This document shows positions 9,156-18,507 of a stretch of DNA of 64,000 bases, piece by piece; position 1 is the first letter of the stretch; each line of letters starts with the position of its first letter. Origin of the DNA: a virus. The stretch lies in IMG/VR virus record IMGVR_UViG_3300033145_002663, positions 1 through 64,000 of that record; one strand, written 5' to 3'. Made by a program: the position numbers and the translations under genes. Under the pieces are notes generated by a model, which saw only the letters and a program-made list of their open reading frames with translations, was not told the DNA's origin and made no database searches.

Positions 9156-9931
9156 GAATTATTAATGTTTTTGATAAAGACGAACCTCGCGCGGGTGATA
9201 TTTACTCCGGACCCTATCAGTATTTCGACTGGCCCTTAGAGATTGAACCTATGACTTCGAGGGTTCTTGAAGATATACCGTTCGAGGATGAAAATGTCTT
9301 CTTTATTTTTGGCGGCGGCGGGATGCTGCATATTCCATTCCCAGAATATGATCAGGGTCGGTTCTTACTGCTTGAACGGTTTTGCGAGGTGGCGGATCGT
9401 ACGGCCTTATGGGGTATCGGTCATAATGTTCATGGTGCTGAAAAGATTGAATATCCGGAATACATAAAAAAATTTATTGCCGTAGGAGTAAGAGATTGGA
9501 ACCAGGGAATTAGATGGGTTCCATGCGCAAGTTGTATGCATGAGGTATTCCATAAGACTTATGAAGTTAAAGATGAGATCAGAGCTTACCGGAGAGAAGA
9601 TCCGTGGCCTTTCCCGTTTGATCATTACCCGATGCTTCAGGATGCTAACGGATATCCCCTGGAGAGTATCGTAGAATTTCTTGGCGGTGCCGAGACTGTC
9701 ATTACCAATTCATACCATGGAGCTTACTGGTCGATGCTGCTGGGCCGTAAAGTAACAATTCACAAACCTTTTGCTTCTAAATTTTTCGGGCTCACCGATC
9801 GCTATGAGTTTGATGGTGAGAACATTGTTATACCGGTACATGAGAATTTTTATGAGCAGTGCGTAACCGCGAACGAAGCGTTTCACTCTAACGTTGTGGA
9901 TCAATTGAGGATGCGTTTTGGACTTTTATGA
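9152..9931 (+). CDS. Polysaccharide pyruvyl transferase family protein
   Basis: A 259-residue protein with the family pattern: FIFGGGGMLHIPF near residue 50, ALWGIGHNVHG near 85, AVGVRDWN near 110 and the C-terminal ITNSYHGAYWSMLLGRKV near 190. Members transfer pyruvate from PEP to sugars, giving acidic ketals on surface polysaccharides. At 259 residues it is shorter than the usual 330-400. The conserved Cys-rich insertion CASCMHEVF sits in the middle. In context it would put a charged group on the phage- or lysogen-encoded glycan. Confidence 0.8.
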   Translation: MRIINVFDKDEPRAGDIYSGPYQYFDWPLEIEPMTSRVLEDIPFEDENVFFIFGGGGMLHIPFPEYDQGRFLLLERFCEVADRTALWGIGHNVHGAEKIEYPEYIKKFIAVGVRDWNQGIRWVPCASCMHEVFHKTYEVKDEIRAYRREDPWPFPFDHYPMLQDANGYPLESIVEFLGGAETVITNSYHGAYWSMLLGRKVTIHKPFASKFFGLTDRYEFDGENIVIPVHENFYEQCVTANEAFHSNVVDQLRMRFGLL

Positions 9932-10538
9932 TCAAGATTATTATGAGCGAGGTTTAGAAACCGGTAAGAGCTGCTATCAGAATTACCGTTGGATACCTGA
10001 GCTCACGATTCCTATGGCCATGGCCATAATCGACTATCTTGACATTAAGCCTAACCAAAAAATTTTGGATTACGGCTGCGCAAAGGGCTTTCTGGTAAAG
10101 GCGTTTCGTTGGCTGCGGCGTGAGGCCTGGGGCGTGGACGTTAGTGAATACGCATTGTCCAACTGTGATTCTGAAGTTCAAGAATATTGCCTGTCTCCAG
10201 TGGATTATGACTACTTCGGTCCTGACCCGGTAGACGTTGTGATTGCCAAGGATGTTTTTGAACATATCTCGTTGACGGTTTTGTCTGATATCGTCAGCGA
10301 GAGGGATTGTCTGATTTTTGCGGTAATTCCCCTGGGGGATAACGGAACATACAGGGCGCCGGCCAACAACATGGACCCGACGCATATTACCTGCATGGAC
10401 GAGGACGAGTGGAAAGCGTTTTTTAATCATCATAACCTGATCGTAGAACAATTCACATTTAAGGTGGATGGAATTAAAGATAGTTATTACGATCAATACC
10501 CAACCGCTCATGGTTTTTTTACTTTGAGGAGGAGATGA
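9918..10538 (+). CDS. Class I SAM-dependent methyltransferase
   Basis: A 206-residue protein starting at TTG 9918 inside the end of the pyruvyl transferase gene, eight bases after TGAGG. The N-terminal YYERGLETG motif, KILDYGCAKGFLVKAFR (motif I, about residue 50), WGVDVSEYA (motif post I) and VIAKDVFEH fit Methyltransf_23-type enzymes. They methylate sugars or small molecules. It closes the decoration cassette; the tail module begins directly after it. Confidence 0.83.
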   Translation: MDFYDQDYYERGLETGKSCYQNYRWIPELTIPMAMAIIDYLDIKPNQKILDYGCAKGFLVKAFRWLRREAWGVDVSEYALSNCDSEVQEYCLSPVDYDYFGPDPVDVVIAKDVFEHISLTVLSDIVSERDCLIFAVIPLGDNGTYRAPANNMDPTHITCMDEDEWKAFFNHHNLIVEQFTFKVDGIKDSYYDQYPTAHGFFTLRRR

Positions 10539-10539
10539 A

Positions 10540-10962
10540 ATGTTAACATTATTTATTTTGAAATCGGGCAGCCCGGATGCTGATCCGAAAAAGACTTTGG
10601 ATTCATTTAACGGTGTGAAGAATTTAGTGGGCCAGGCCACTCTTTTGAATTCATTATCAGAGATTAATGCTGCTGAGAAACCAAGAGACTGGTATTTCGT
10701 TATTTATGACGATGAAATCGTTGGGGACGGCTTGATGCGAGTCCCCTTGGAAAAGGATGGTCAGGTGAGGACATATTGCCCTCTTAAGGTCCACCTAAGA
10801 AATACACAGGCTGATGTGCTTATCTTGTTTAAGAAGAAGGACGGCGCTGTTAGCCAGTCTCCCAGGGTATTCAGGAAGCACGTGAAGCTGTCGGACACGC
10901 TGCTGCCTGCGGATAAAACGGTTAGGTTTGACAAGGTTCTGGATGGGTGGATTAAGGGATAA
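10540..10962 (+). CDS. Unknown protein at the cassette/tail junction
   Basis: A 140-residue protein with a strong ribosome site (AGGAGGAG) before ATG 10540. It contains PRDWYFVIYDDEIVGDGL, which faintly resembles the acceptor part of small GT-A proteins. The rest is charged and without recognised motif. It could be the last member of the decoration cassette or the first of the tail module, since it touches the gp10-like gene (TAATG at 10960-10964). Confidence 0.6.
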   Translation: MLTLFILKSGSPDADPKKTLDSFNGVKNLVGQATLLNSLSEINAAEKPRDWYFVIYDDEIVGDGLMRVPLEKDGQVRTYCPLKVHLRNTQADVLILFKKKDGAVSQSPRVFRKHVKLSDTLLPADKTVRFDKVLDGWIKG

Positions 10963-11507
10963 TGATTCAACTCGAGTTCAACAAAACAGATTATCGGCGA
11001 TATATGGGGGCTTTGGATAGGATAGAGTTGTGGTATAAACGGAAGTCGAGGATACTGGATTTTCGAAATGCGGCGAGTTTTCATTGGTTACTGCTCGACA
11101 ATTTGTTTAAGTCAGGCTCGAAATATGGTTATGCCCCGTATCGTCATCGATATGCCGCGTGGAAGAAAACAGGTTTTATGGGCAACTTCTGGCGCTTAGA
11201 CGGAGATCTTGTAAAAAACATTGTTAAGCGTAGCGTAAAAGACGGATGGGTGGTCGGCATCAATGACGTGATGGATCAGGGCGGCAAGTCGTGGTTTGGC
11301 AGGACGGCTACTCATCCCGGACGATTAGGTAAGCCAAAAAGCATTGGGATGTACGCGACGGTCATGGAGTTTGGCGGTGATTTTGGACAGGGCGGAAAGC
11401 ATCCTCCCCGGCCACTGTTTAATCCGACTCGAGAGGAATATGCCAAAGGCGAATGGCCGAAAGAGGGTGCGAAAACATTACAGACTATTAAAGGGGCGTG
11501 GAGGTAA
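10962..11507 (+). CDS. Tail completion protein, HK97 gp10/virion morphogenesis type
   Basis: A 181-residue protein with the trait of gp10-like/phage virion morphogenesis proteins: a basic N-terminus, central GDLVKNIVKRSVKDG, and the C-terminal YATVMEFGG followed by HPPRPLFNPT. Such proteins sit at the head-tail interface and act before tail joining. Its place upstream of terminator-like and major tail genes agrees. I cannot tell which of the related families it belongs to. Confidence 0.7.
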   Translation: MIQLEFNKTDYRRYMGALDRIELWYKRKSRILDFRNAASFHWLLLDNLFKSGSKYGYAPYRHRYAAWKKTGFMGNFWRLDGDLVKNIVKRSVKDGWVVGINDVMDQGGKSWFGRTATHPGRLGKPKSIGMYATVMEFGGDFGQGGKHPPRPLFNPTREEYAKGEWPKEGAKTLQTIKGAWR

Positions 11508-11510
11508 TTA

Positions 11511-11792
11511 ATGAACTATCCTGATACACAAGAGAGATTGAGAGAGGCTATAGAAATTATAGAAAAGTCTCTTACGACTGCTGTTGGAACCGCTGATTAT
11601 GCTCGACAGGCCAAAGATTGGATTAGAAAATTAACTCGATACTGTTTACATGTTTCTGCTGGAGGTACATTTCGATATTATGGGGAAGGTCCCGGAGCCA
11701 CAAGAAGGTGTATTTTTTGTGGTATGGAAGAAGTTTGTTTTAATCCTGATCCTTCTATTCCTCATTATATTCAATGGCGGCTACCGACATGA
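11511..11792 (+). CDS. Unknown small zinc-ribbon-like protein
   Basis: A 93-residue protein with a helical N-terminus (TQERLREAIEIIEKSL) and a C-terminal RRCIFCGMEEVCF, a partial zinc-knuckle. It is more AT-rich than its tail-gene neighbours and may be a late insertion (moron-like). The stop overlaps the ATG of the next gene (ATGA at 11789). Function unknown. Confidence 0.6.
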   Translation: MNYPDTQERLREAIEIIEKSLTTAVGTADYARQAKDWIRKLTRYCLHVSAGGTFRYYGEGPGATRRCIFCGMEEVCFNPDPSIPHYIQWRLPT

Positions 11793-12022
11793 AAGTCCTT
11801 AACGTACAACCCAAAGACGTCCATGTTATTCTGGAATTACCACACACCGAGCTTATATATATACTCGAGTACTTAAGTGTGTGCGTGGCGAATCCGGATC
11901 GATCGTCATTTAAAGAATTTTCGAAGGCCCGGGACTTCGTGGAACAAGATTTCTTTCAAGGTCTTGACAGGTTATCCGAGGATATAAAAAATGAGTTTGG
12001 ACCCGACAGCACGCAGGGCTAA
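11789..12022 (+). CDS. Unknown small protein in tail completion region
   Basis: The start is set at ATG 11789 by ATGA overlap; an in-frame ATG lies at 11774. The 77-residue product has HTELIYILEYLSVCVANPDR and a charged helical C-terminus. It overlaps the next gene by 32 bases. Position suggests a tail-completion accessory. No family recognised. Confidence 0.6.
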   Translation: MKVLNVQPKDVHVILELPHTELIYILEYLSVCVANPDRSSFKEFSKARDFVEQDFFQGLDRLSEDIKNEFGPDSTQG

Positions 12023-12458
12023 TTTTAAAGATTCGATTAAACGGTTTTTCTGCTCCGGATACACCGGAGAACTTACGTTTGATAAATCTTTGAGCAGCCC
12101 GGATTTATTGAACGACAAGTCCGTAGACCGGTGGGTGAATATCGATCTGGGAGAAATCGACAGGGGATATATGTCCACCGTCCCCTTAGAGGTGTACTGC
12201 GCGTCGCGCAAGGACCCTGAAGGATTTAAGCTGGCTCAGTTAACGGACACCATGGTCGATCTGCTGAGCGATACGACAATGACCGATGGCATGAAGCGCA
12301 TCCCGTTTTACCGAAGTGTTCCGTCCGGGCCCGATGACTGGGTGTTGCTCGGATCATTCGTTGTTCAGGACATTATTGAATCCAAGGAGCTGCGCGCTCC
12401 AGACAATACGAAATATATTATTCTGTTCGTAACCCTAAAAACGGCGTCAAAGATATGA
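11991..12458 (+). CDS. Putative tail terminator/tail-completion protein
   Basis: A 155-residue protein between the gp10-like and major tail genes, where siphoviruses carry the tail terminator. It has an alpha/beta pattern with VNIDLGEIDRGYMSTVPLEVYC and FVVQDIIESKEL then a final strand YIILFVTL, compatible with the short minor tail U-like fold. No exact motif; the call rests on order and size. Confidence 0.5.
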   Translation: MSLDPTARRANFKDSIKRFFCSGYTGELTFDKSLSSPDLLNDKSVDRWVNIDLGEIDRGYMSTVPLEVYCASRKDPEGFKLAQLTDTMVDLLSDTTMTDGMKRIPFYRSVPSGPDDWVLLGSFVVQDIIESKELRAPDNTKYIILFVTLKTASKI

Positions 12459-12733
12459 ATGATAAAAAGAAAATGTTTTATAACTGCTCAATTTGTGGTA
12501 AGCGAACACTAGAGCGCCAGGAAAATGGGCTGTGGCGATTTATCTTCGGGAGGGACTCGACTCACGGGTTTGCTCCGGTGGATATGATCGTTTACGGGTC
12601 CATTAAAATGAGATGTTTACGGCGCCGGTGCAGAAAAGAAAATCCGGACCACTGGAATATCTTTAACATATTTCCGAACCAAGAATTTCCCTCAATCGGC
12701 TCAACGCCGAATCAATCAACCATATCCGGTTGA
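12455..12733 (+). CDS. Small zinc-finger protein, faintly Com-like
   Basis: A 92-residue protein with CSICGK at residue 10 and DMIVYGSIKMRCLRRRC near 45, giving four cysteines in the spacing of a zinc ribbon. The second half resembles the mRNA-binding Mu Com pattern (small strand, then RC..C). It sits directly before the major tail gene. Whether it binds RNA or is structural is unknown. Confidence 0.5.
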   Translation: MNDKKKMFYNCSICGKRTLERQENGLWRFIFGRDSTHGFAPVDMIVYGSIKMRCLRRRCRKENPDHWNIFNIFPNQEFPSIGSTPNQSTISG

Positions 12734-12785
12734 AAATCTCCGCAAAAATTTAAAAAAAATAAACCTCGAAAGGAGGTGAAGTGTA

Positions 12786-13376
12786 ATGGCACGCAAGGGA
12801 CCTGTTTGTACAGATACTACCACCATAGCTTTGGGTTTGGCTCAACTTCGAGTGCTGAATTCAGCGGATAACATTGGAAAAATCAATGGTCAGGGTGCGT
12901 CAAGCGATTCTATCGGATCTTTGGCAAACACAAAGTTTATTGGTGGCGCGGATTATTTCGACCTTGAGGGAGGTTTTCCGTTAATCAAGGAGTTCACCAC
13001 TGCGATTCGTGAGTCAGCATCCATGGAGTGCGCTTGGAGAGAACTCACACCGTTTAACGTAGCAATGTCTTACGGCATTGATCCGACTTCCGGATATGCT
13101 GATGCTCATTCCGGAGAAGTCGCTCTGGGCGGAAGAACAGCCCCGGCATACGTTCGGATGGAAGCTTTGTATACCTACCCGGATGGTACCAATACGATGA
13201 ATATTATTTTCCCGCGAGCCCAGGTTAAATCTGCACTTGAGATTGATCTTCAAAGTGAGGATGCGGCTGCGGTTCCGGTTACGTTCGAGTCCATGAACGC
13301 ATCGTCCGATGTTAGCGGCGGTGACGCGGTTTGGGACGATATGCCGCTTGGGAGAATTTATTGGGAAGATGTTTAA
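12786..13376 (+). CDS. Major tail protein (tail tube)
   Basis: A 196-residue protein with a very strong ribosome site (GAAAGGAGGTGA) and its own 50-base leader, as expected for an abundant virion protein. It is rich in Gly, Ser and acidic residues, with predicted beta strands such as QVKSALEIDLQSEDAAAVPVTFE. It lies just before the chaperone pair and tape measure, which is the canonical place of the tube protein. Family motif is not distinctive. Confidence 0.75.
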   Translation: MARKGPVCTDTTTIALGLAQLRVLNSADNIGKINGQGASSDSIGSLANTKFIGGADYFDLEGGFPLIKEFTTAIRESASMECAWRELTPFNVAMSYGIDPTSGYADAHSGEVALGGRTAPAYVRMEALYTYPDGTNTMNIIFPRAQVKSALEIDLQSEDAAAVPVTFESMNASSDVSGGDAVWDDMPLGRIYWEDV

Positions 13377-13407
13377 TCTTTAACCAACCTTAAAAGGAGT
13401 GTGAAAC

Positions 13408-13911
13408 ATGGCGGAGAATCAAGATAGACTCAATCCGCAGATTACGGAGTTTGATATTGGAAATCGTAGTCTGCGGAGCATTACCCTTTATCCCATGTCC
13501 CTGAAGGATGAAAAATTGTTTGGGGATGTTATTCAGAATGCACTGCAAAAATATTTCGAACAGAAGGTGAGCGAGAAAGAAGAGGAGCTTATCGGGTTCA
13601 TTGATTTTTTGTTAAAGCTGATCGAAAAAAACCTGATCAAGATTTTGGGTTTTATTACGGATGAAGAAAAACCTAAAAAGATTTTTGAAGAAATGACAAA
13701 CTATCAGCTTAGCGAGCTGGTTAAATCAATTTACGAAAAGAACTTTGAAGAACCGTCAAAAAACGTGGAGAGCCTTCTCGGGACGATCAAGAGTATGTTT
13801 CTTTCGGGGAGGCTGTTACCACCGTCCTTGAGCGATACGGACAGTACGATCTCAGTCACTTCTATGCCAGAAGTTTCAGAGACGGAGGACTCACCCGAGG
13901 ACAGTTCTTAG
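13408..13911 (+). CDS. Tail assembly chaperone (gpG-like, unshifted product)
   Basis: A 167-residue acidic, helical protein between the major tail and tape measure genes, the usual place of the chaperone that coats the tape measure protein. AAAGGAG precedes ATG 13408. Its 3-prime end overlaps, in the -1 frame, a second open frame running to 14165. An AAAAAAC heptamer in the right phase lies at 13758-13764. This is the lambda G/GT arrangement. Confidence 0.8.
   Translation: MAENQDRLNPQITEFDIGNRSLRSITLYPMSLKDEKLFGDVIQNALQKYFEQKVSEKEEELIGFIDFLLKLIEKNLIKILGFITDEEKPKKIFEEMTNYQLSELVKSIYEKNFEEPSKNVESLLGTIKSMFLSGRLLPPSLSDTDSTISVTSMPEVSETEDSPEDSS
13758..13764 (+). promoter_or_regulatory. Programmed -1 ribosomal frameshift slippery site A AAA AAC
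   Basis: Zero-frame codons are TCA AAA AAC, so the heptamer A AAA AAC is in the X XXY YYZ phase. The last -1-frame stop upstream is at 13746-13748, ten bases before it. The downstream -1 frame codes a plausible 133-residue extension. No strong pseudoknot was worked out. Confidence 0.8.
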
Positions 13912-14165
13912 CGCTGTATGAGCATACTCAAAAACGCGAAGAGGTTCGAATGCGGTTCATGATGCACATGCATGGATTTTCATTGAATGAGGATGCAGAG
14001 ATTGAATCGGATCAACCGAAAAAGCAATCCGGCGGGTTCATGTTCCAGGATCCATCGATGTATGAAGACATGACCCAGGAAGAAAAGGAGGCGGAAACCA
14101 AACGAATGATGGGCATGCACAAACAGTGGGCCACCGGTAAGTCGGTGCGTCTGGGAGTGAGCTAA
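13764..14165 (+). CDS. Tail assembly chaperone, -1 frameshift extension (GT-like product)
   Basis: The -1 frame is closed by stops up to 13748 and then open to 14165. It reads through FGEAVTTVLERYGQYD, LTRGQFLALYEHTQKR and a Met-rich tail. Slippage at 13758-13764 would give a fused 252-residue protein sharing the first ~119 residues with the short form. No good independent start with a ribosome site is seen (ATG 13950 is internal). The extension would bind the tube protein, as the T domain does in lambda. Confidence 0.8.
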   Translation, partial: RGEPSRDDQEYVSFGEAVTTVLERYGQYDLSHFYARSFRDGGLTRGQFLALYEHTQKREEVRMRFMMHMHGFSLNEDAEIESDQPKKQSGGFMFQDPSMYEDMTQEEKEAETKRMMGMHKQWATGKSVRLGVS

Positions 14166-14166
14166 A

Positions 14167-17100
14167 ATGGCTGATAAGACTTTAACGCTGGGGACTGTTT
14201 TTACATCTGATATCTCGCAGGTTATTAGTGCGATCAAACGATTAAGAACTGAGATGCAGGGTCTGAACAGTCGTATGCAGGGTCTTAGTTCTAAAGCTAC
14301 CAGTGCGTCTAAAGCCACTAAGTCCATGTCCACCAGCATGACCAAAGCAACAAAGGATACCAAAAAATTAGGTGAGACCCAACAATGGACCGGTAAGCAG
14401 ATCGGCAAGGTATCCGGTGCGTGGGAGCGTATGAAAGCGGCCATGAAAGTTACCGCGTCATACGGCCTTGCATCCAAGGCCATCTTTGGTATTTACACGG
14501 CCCTGACCGCCGGCACCCAGGAAATCATAAATTTTGATCAGGCATTAAAGAACTTGCAAGCAATTTCCGGTGCGACTGAAGCCCAGGTTTCCGTGATGGG
14601 TGATACCATTAAACAGGTTGCCAAGAGAACAAAGTTTTCTACGGTTGAGGTAGCCGAGGGCATGGTTCTGCTTACCCAGGCCGGTTTCTCCGCTTCCGAA
14701 TCCATGGCCGCGATTCAAGCGGTTGCAAACCTGGCTACCGGCACCTTGACCAGCCTGAAAGTTACGTCGGACCTTTTAACCACAACAATTCGCGCGTTTT
14801 CCCTTGAAGCTACGGAGGCCTCCCGTGTTGCCGATGTGATGGCCAACGCGATCAATAAGTCCAAGCTCACCATTGATAAATTGCGTATCTCTTTCAACTT
14901 TGTTGGTTCAGTCGCGGCTCAGACCGGTTTGTCCTTAGAACAGACCGCCGCGTCCATGATGGTTCTGGCGAACAGCGGTTTGCGGGCCAGCACGATCGGT
15001 ACCGGTCTCAGGCAGGTTCTTGCCCGGCTAATGGCGCCTACCGGTAAATTAAGAGAAGCGTTTGAATCCCATAACATCGAACTGGAAAAAGTGAATCCGC
15101 GCATCGTCGGGTTTCAAACCGCGATTAATAACCTTCTCCCAGTCATGTGGGACAGCAAGAAGGGCGCGGTTGATATGACCAAGGCGTTTGAGTTGTTCGG
15201 ACTGCGGGGATCTCAGGCCGCGGCAATCCTGGTAAAATCATTTGCCGGTACCGAGTATGCGAATATGCTCAGCAAGGTCTACGATGTTGGCGCTGCAGAG
15301 GCCATGGCCGGTATTCAGGCAGAGGGTCTTGGTGTTAAATTAAAGAACCTGGCGGATAGATTTAAGCTGGTTGCGATCGCGGCCGGTGAAGCAGGGGTTT
15401 CCAGCGCGATTGCGCTGCTGGTGGATACTTTAAAGGGTCTTTCCTATGTAATGGAGGCTGTCGCAAAGAACGTTATTGGTACCACACTGATCGGGTGGGG
15501 GGCCTGGTCATTGGTGATTCTGGGGACCGCAAAAGCACTAAAGGTTTTATACAGCTTGATGAAAAGCATGGCAGTTTGGACTGGGTTGAAGGCTGCAATT
15601 AGCGGTTTAGTTTTTCAGTTTACCACATGGAACTCGGTGCTTCTTCTTTCTGGAGCAAGCTTGACAAAATTAAGGGCTGCAGGGATAGCACTTTCATCAA
15701 TGTTTGCGGCTTTGTCGCCGTTAACAAAGTTTGTCTTGATTCTTGGTGCCATGGCCACTGCTTTTGGAGTTGTTGTTAATTGGTCAAAAAAGCATCGGGA
15801 AGAGCTTGAGAAAACTGTCGAGGTTCATAAAGCCGGGATAGGATCACTTCAGCAGCACTCTAAGGCCCTGGAGGATTTGAACGAAAAGCTTGAAGACGGT
15901 GAAGACGTTACCGAGCAGTACAAAGCTACGGTGAAGCGATTACAAAAAGAACACGAGGATCTGGCCAGGTATGTAAATTTTAATACCGCGAGCCATGAAG
16001 AATTAAATCGAGCAATCCAGAAGCTTTCGTTTGATAAATTTCGAAACAGCCTGCCGGATTTAATTAGCCTGATTGCCCTGCAGACAAAGCGGGTTAAAGA
16101 GTTAACTGCCGGTTTTGACGCGTTGAAGGTCAGCACGGACGCTGCCGCCGATGTGTGGATCGACAATGAATTTGCCGGGAAAGCTTCTGTTGAGCAATGG
16201 AAAACAGGGCGCATTGCTATAAATAGTCTTGAAAATGCTAATCAGGACTTAACTTCTCAGTTAGTTCTTTTCGTTAAACAGGAAAAAATCACGATCGATG
16301 AGGCAAAAGAATTAATCACAAAATACTTTGAGACCGAGGGTGCCACGGACAAACTGGCCGATGCCATCAAACGGCTTGAAGATGCAATGGCCGCATTGAA
16401 CAAAGAAACATCGATGGTTAGTGGTGGAGCGTTGCGGAGTATTACTGATGAATACGAAGCCTATTACAAAACCTTAAATGACCTTGAAAAAGCCCGCATG
16501 GTTGTGGCTACCGACACCATGCTTAAAACTCAGAAAAATAGAGCGAGCACGCTTAAGAAAAGACTGCGGGACGAACCGGACGCGGAGCGTTTAATCGGAG
16601 TTGCAAAGGGTGACGAGGCCGCTAAAACCTTATTGAAACAGATTGATAATAATAAAAAAGAAGAATTGAGTTTTCAGGCTTTAATAAATTTCAAGAAAAA
16701 CGCGCTTCGTGAATATGCAGGTGATGTTGACTCACGTTATAGTGAGGATCTTAAAAAGATCGATGAATATTATGAGGAAGAAATTGACAAGGTAAAGGCA
16801 AAGGCGCTTACAAAGGTCAGCGTTGAAAAACTTTCTCAAATAGACAGGGATAATATTAGCAAACAGGCAATTGCTAAAGAAACGGAGTTGAGAAAGAAGC
16901 GCGATTCAAAATTTCAAGAGATGGCCATGAGGCATGCAGGGTTTATGGCGGCGATTGAAGGATCTGTCTCTAAAGTCAAAGAAAAAAAACAAAAGGGAAA
17001 GTCCGCAGCTGAATTAAAGTTAGAGTCCGACAAACAATACTACACGGCTATGGAGAGGGCCAGCGGGGATGCGTTTGAAAAGTTGCGGATGCAGCAGGAC

Positions 17101-18507
17101 AAACAATTGTTGGCGGATCAGAAATGGCTGGCCGCCCGGTTGAAAGATCGCACGAAGTTTAATGAATCCGTGGCTCAGGTGATGGAGAAATACGGCAATC
17201 TTCGAACCGCTCATGAGAATGAAGTGGCGGCTAAATCATTGAAGATTGTAAAGGATCAGGCGGATCAGGCGGCAAAGATTGAAGAGGATAAGGCCAAGAC
17301 TATCCTGGAGGCTAAAAAGAAGATCGCTGTTGGGGATAAGGACGAAACCGCCCGGCTTGCCCAGGAGGAGCGGGATCTTGAGTTAGGATTTATGGAGGAT
17401 CGTTTAAATCGGCACAGGACTCATTATGAGAATTTAAAGATACTTCACGGAGAATATCATTCGAAGGTTAAGGCGGTCTATCAAAAATTGATCGAGGAAG
17501 AAAATAAGGTTGAAGAAAAACGAACGTCCAACGCCGAGTCTAATCATCAGGATCGAATCAATGCGCTGAAACGATATTTCAATGAAGGATTATCCGCCAC
17601 ACAGCTGTACTCGGATAAGTGGCTTGCAATTATGAAGTTCATGCACGAAGAACATATGATCGAAACCCATGATTTTTTGAATCGTATGAAATCCTATTAT
17701 GTTTACTGGATGGACGAACATGAGAAACAGTGGAAGCGCGGAGAGGTTGCGGTTGAAGATTATGTTGCCAGTATTCAGGAGGCCTTTGATCATGCGGCGA
17801 TAACTCTGGAAGAATATAATGAGAGGATGGTTGCTTCAAACGGCACCATGATTGAAGCATTGATGTGGGGTCTCGATCGGGCAAAAGAAAAGATTCAGTC
17901 GTGGCAAGAATTATTCATGAATATTGGGGAAACGTTTGTCGATACGTTCAGCAGCGATGTGACGGGCGCTATATGGGATGTGATTGAGGGAACTAAATCC
18001 GCGGAGCAGGCGTTTCAGGACTGGGCTCGCAGTACTCTTCGCTGGATCGGTGAGATGATCACTAAGCTGTTGATTCAGAAAGCTATTATGATGGCGATGG
18101 GTATGGCCATGGGTGGTAGCTCCCCAACACCGGATACAGGAGGGATGGGGCCTGTAGATTATTCAATGCCTAGAGGTGTAGCTCATGAAGGTGGAATCGT
18201 CGGTGTTACCCCATTTCCCACCAGGATTGTTAATCCTAACATCTTCGCAAATGCCAAAAAAGCTCACGGAGGTCTTGCTCCTGACGAACGCCCTGTCATT
18301 ACAAAAAAGAATGAGGGAATTTTTACACCGGATCAAATGGCAGCATTGGGGCCGGGCGGTACCCGGGTGGAGCTGACCAATATCAATGTCGTGGATGAAC
18401 GGGTATTGCCCAGACTTCTTGCTTCTCCGATGGGGAAGAGCGCAATGTTTAATTTTATGGGTCAGAACGCACCCATGATTAAAAGAATTGTTGGGGGTGG
18501 CCGATAA
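14167..18507 (+). CDS. Tail tape measure protein (TP901 core type)
   Basis: A 1446-residue protein. Residues ~115-330 match the TP901 tape-measure core: FDQALKNLQAISGA, TEVAEGMVLLTQAGF, LEQTAASMMVLANSG and GTGLRQVLARL. Hydrophobic, potentially membrane-inserting segments lie near residues 430-540. Long charged coiled-coil regions run from ~550 to 1250, and a Gly/Met-rich tail follows. Length predicts a tail around 200 nm by the usual 1.5 Angstrom per residue rule. It directly follows the chaperone pair and overlaps the next gene's ATG. Confidence 0.95.
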   Translation: MADKTLTLGTVFTSDISQVISAIKRLRTEMQGLNSRMQGLSSKATSASKATKSMSTSMTKATKDTKKLGETQQWTGKQIGKVSGAWERMKAAMKVTASYGLASKAIFGIYTALTAGTQEIINFDQALKNLQAISGATEAQVSVMGDTIKQVAKRTKFSTVEVAEGMVLLTQAGFSASESMAAIQAVANLATGTLTSLKVTSDLLTTTIRAFSLEATEASRVADVMANAINKSKLTIDKLRISFNFVGSVAAQTGLSLEQTAASMMVLANSGLRASTIGTGLRQVLARLMAPTGKLREAFESHNIELEKVNPRIVGFQTAINNLLPVMWDSKKGAVDMTKAFELFGLRGSQAAAILVKSFAGTEYANMLSKVYDVGAAEAMAGIQAEGLGVKLKNLADRFKLVAIAAGEAGVSSAIALLVDTLKGLSYVMEAVAKNVIGTTLIGWGAWSLVILGTAKALKVLYSLMKSMAVWTGLKAAISGLVFQFTTWNSVLLLSGASLTKLRAAGIALSSMFAALSPLTKFVLILGAMATAFGVVVNWSKKHREELEKTVEVHKAGIGSLQQHSKALEDLNEKLEDGEDVTEQYKATVKRLQKEHEDLARYVNFNTASHEELNRAIQKLSFDKFRNSLPDLISLIALQTKRVKELTAGFDALKVSTDAAADVWIDNEFAGKASVEQWKTGRIAINSLENANQDLTSQLVLFVKQEKITIDEAKELITKYFETEGATDKLADAIKRLEDAMAALNKETSMVSGGALRSITDEYEAYYKTLNDLEKARMVVATDTMLKTQKNRASTLKKRLRDEPDAERLIGVAKGDEAAKTLLKQIDNNKKEELSFQALINFKKNALREYAGDVDSRYSEDLKKIDEYYEEEIDKVKAKALTKVSVEKLSQIDRDNISKQAIAKETELRKKRDSKFQEMAMRHAGFMAAIEGSVSKVKEKKQKGKSAAELKLESDKQYYTAMERASGDAFEKLRMQQDKQLLADQKWLAARLKDRTKFNESVAQVMEKYGNLRTAHENEVAAKSLKIVKDQADQAAKIEEDKAKTILEAKKKIAVGDKDETARLAQEERDLELGFMEDRLNRHRTHYENLKILHGEYHSKVKAVYQKLIEEENKVEEKRTSNAESNHQDRINALKRYFNEGLSATQLYSDKWLAIMKFMHEEHMIETHDFLNRMKSYYVYWMDEHEKQWKRGEVAVEDYVASIQEAFDHAAITLEEYNERMVASNGTMIEALMWGLDRAKEKIQSWQELFMNIGETFVDTFSSDVTGAIWDVIEGTKSAEQAFQDWARSTLRWIGEMITKLLIQKAIMMAMGMAMGGSSPTPDTGGMGPVDYSMPRGVAHEGGIVGVTPFPTRIVNPNIFANAKKAHGGLAPDERPVITKKNEGIFTPDQMAALGPGGTRVELTNINVVDERVLPRLLASPMGKSAMFNFMGQNAPMIKRIVGGGR

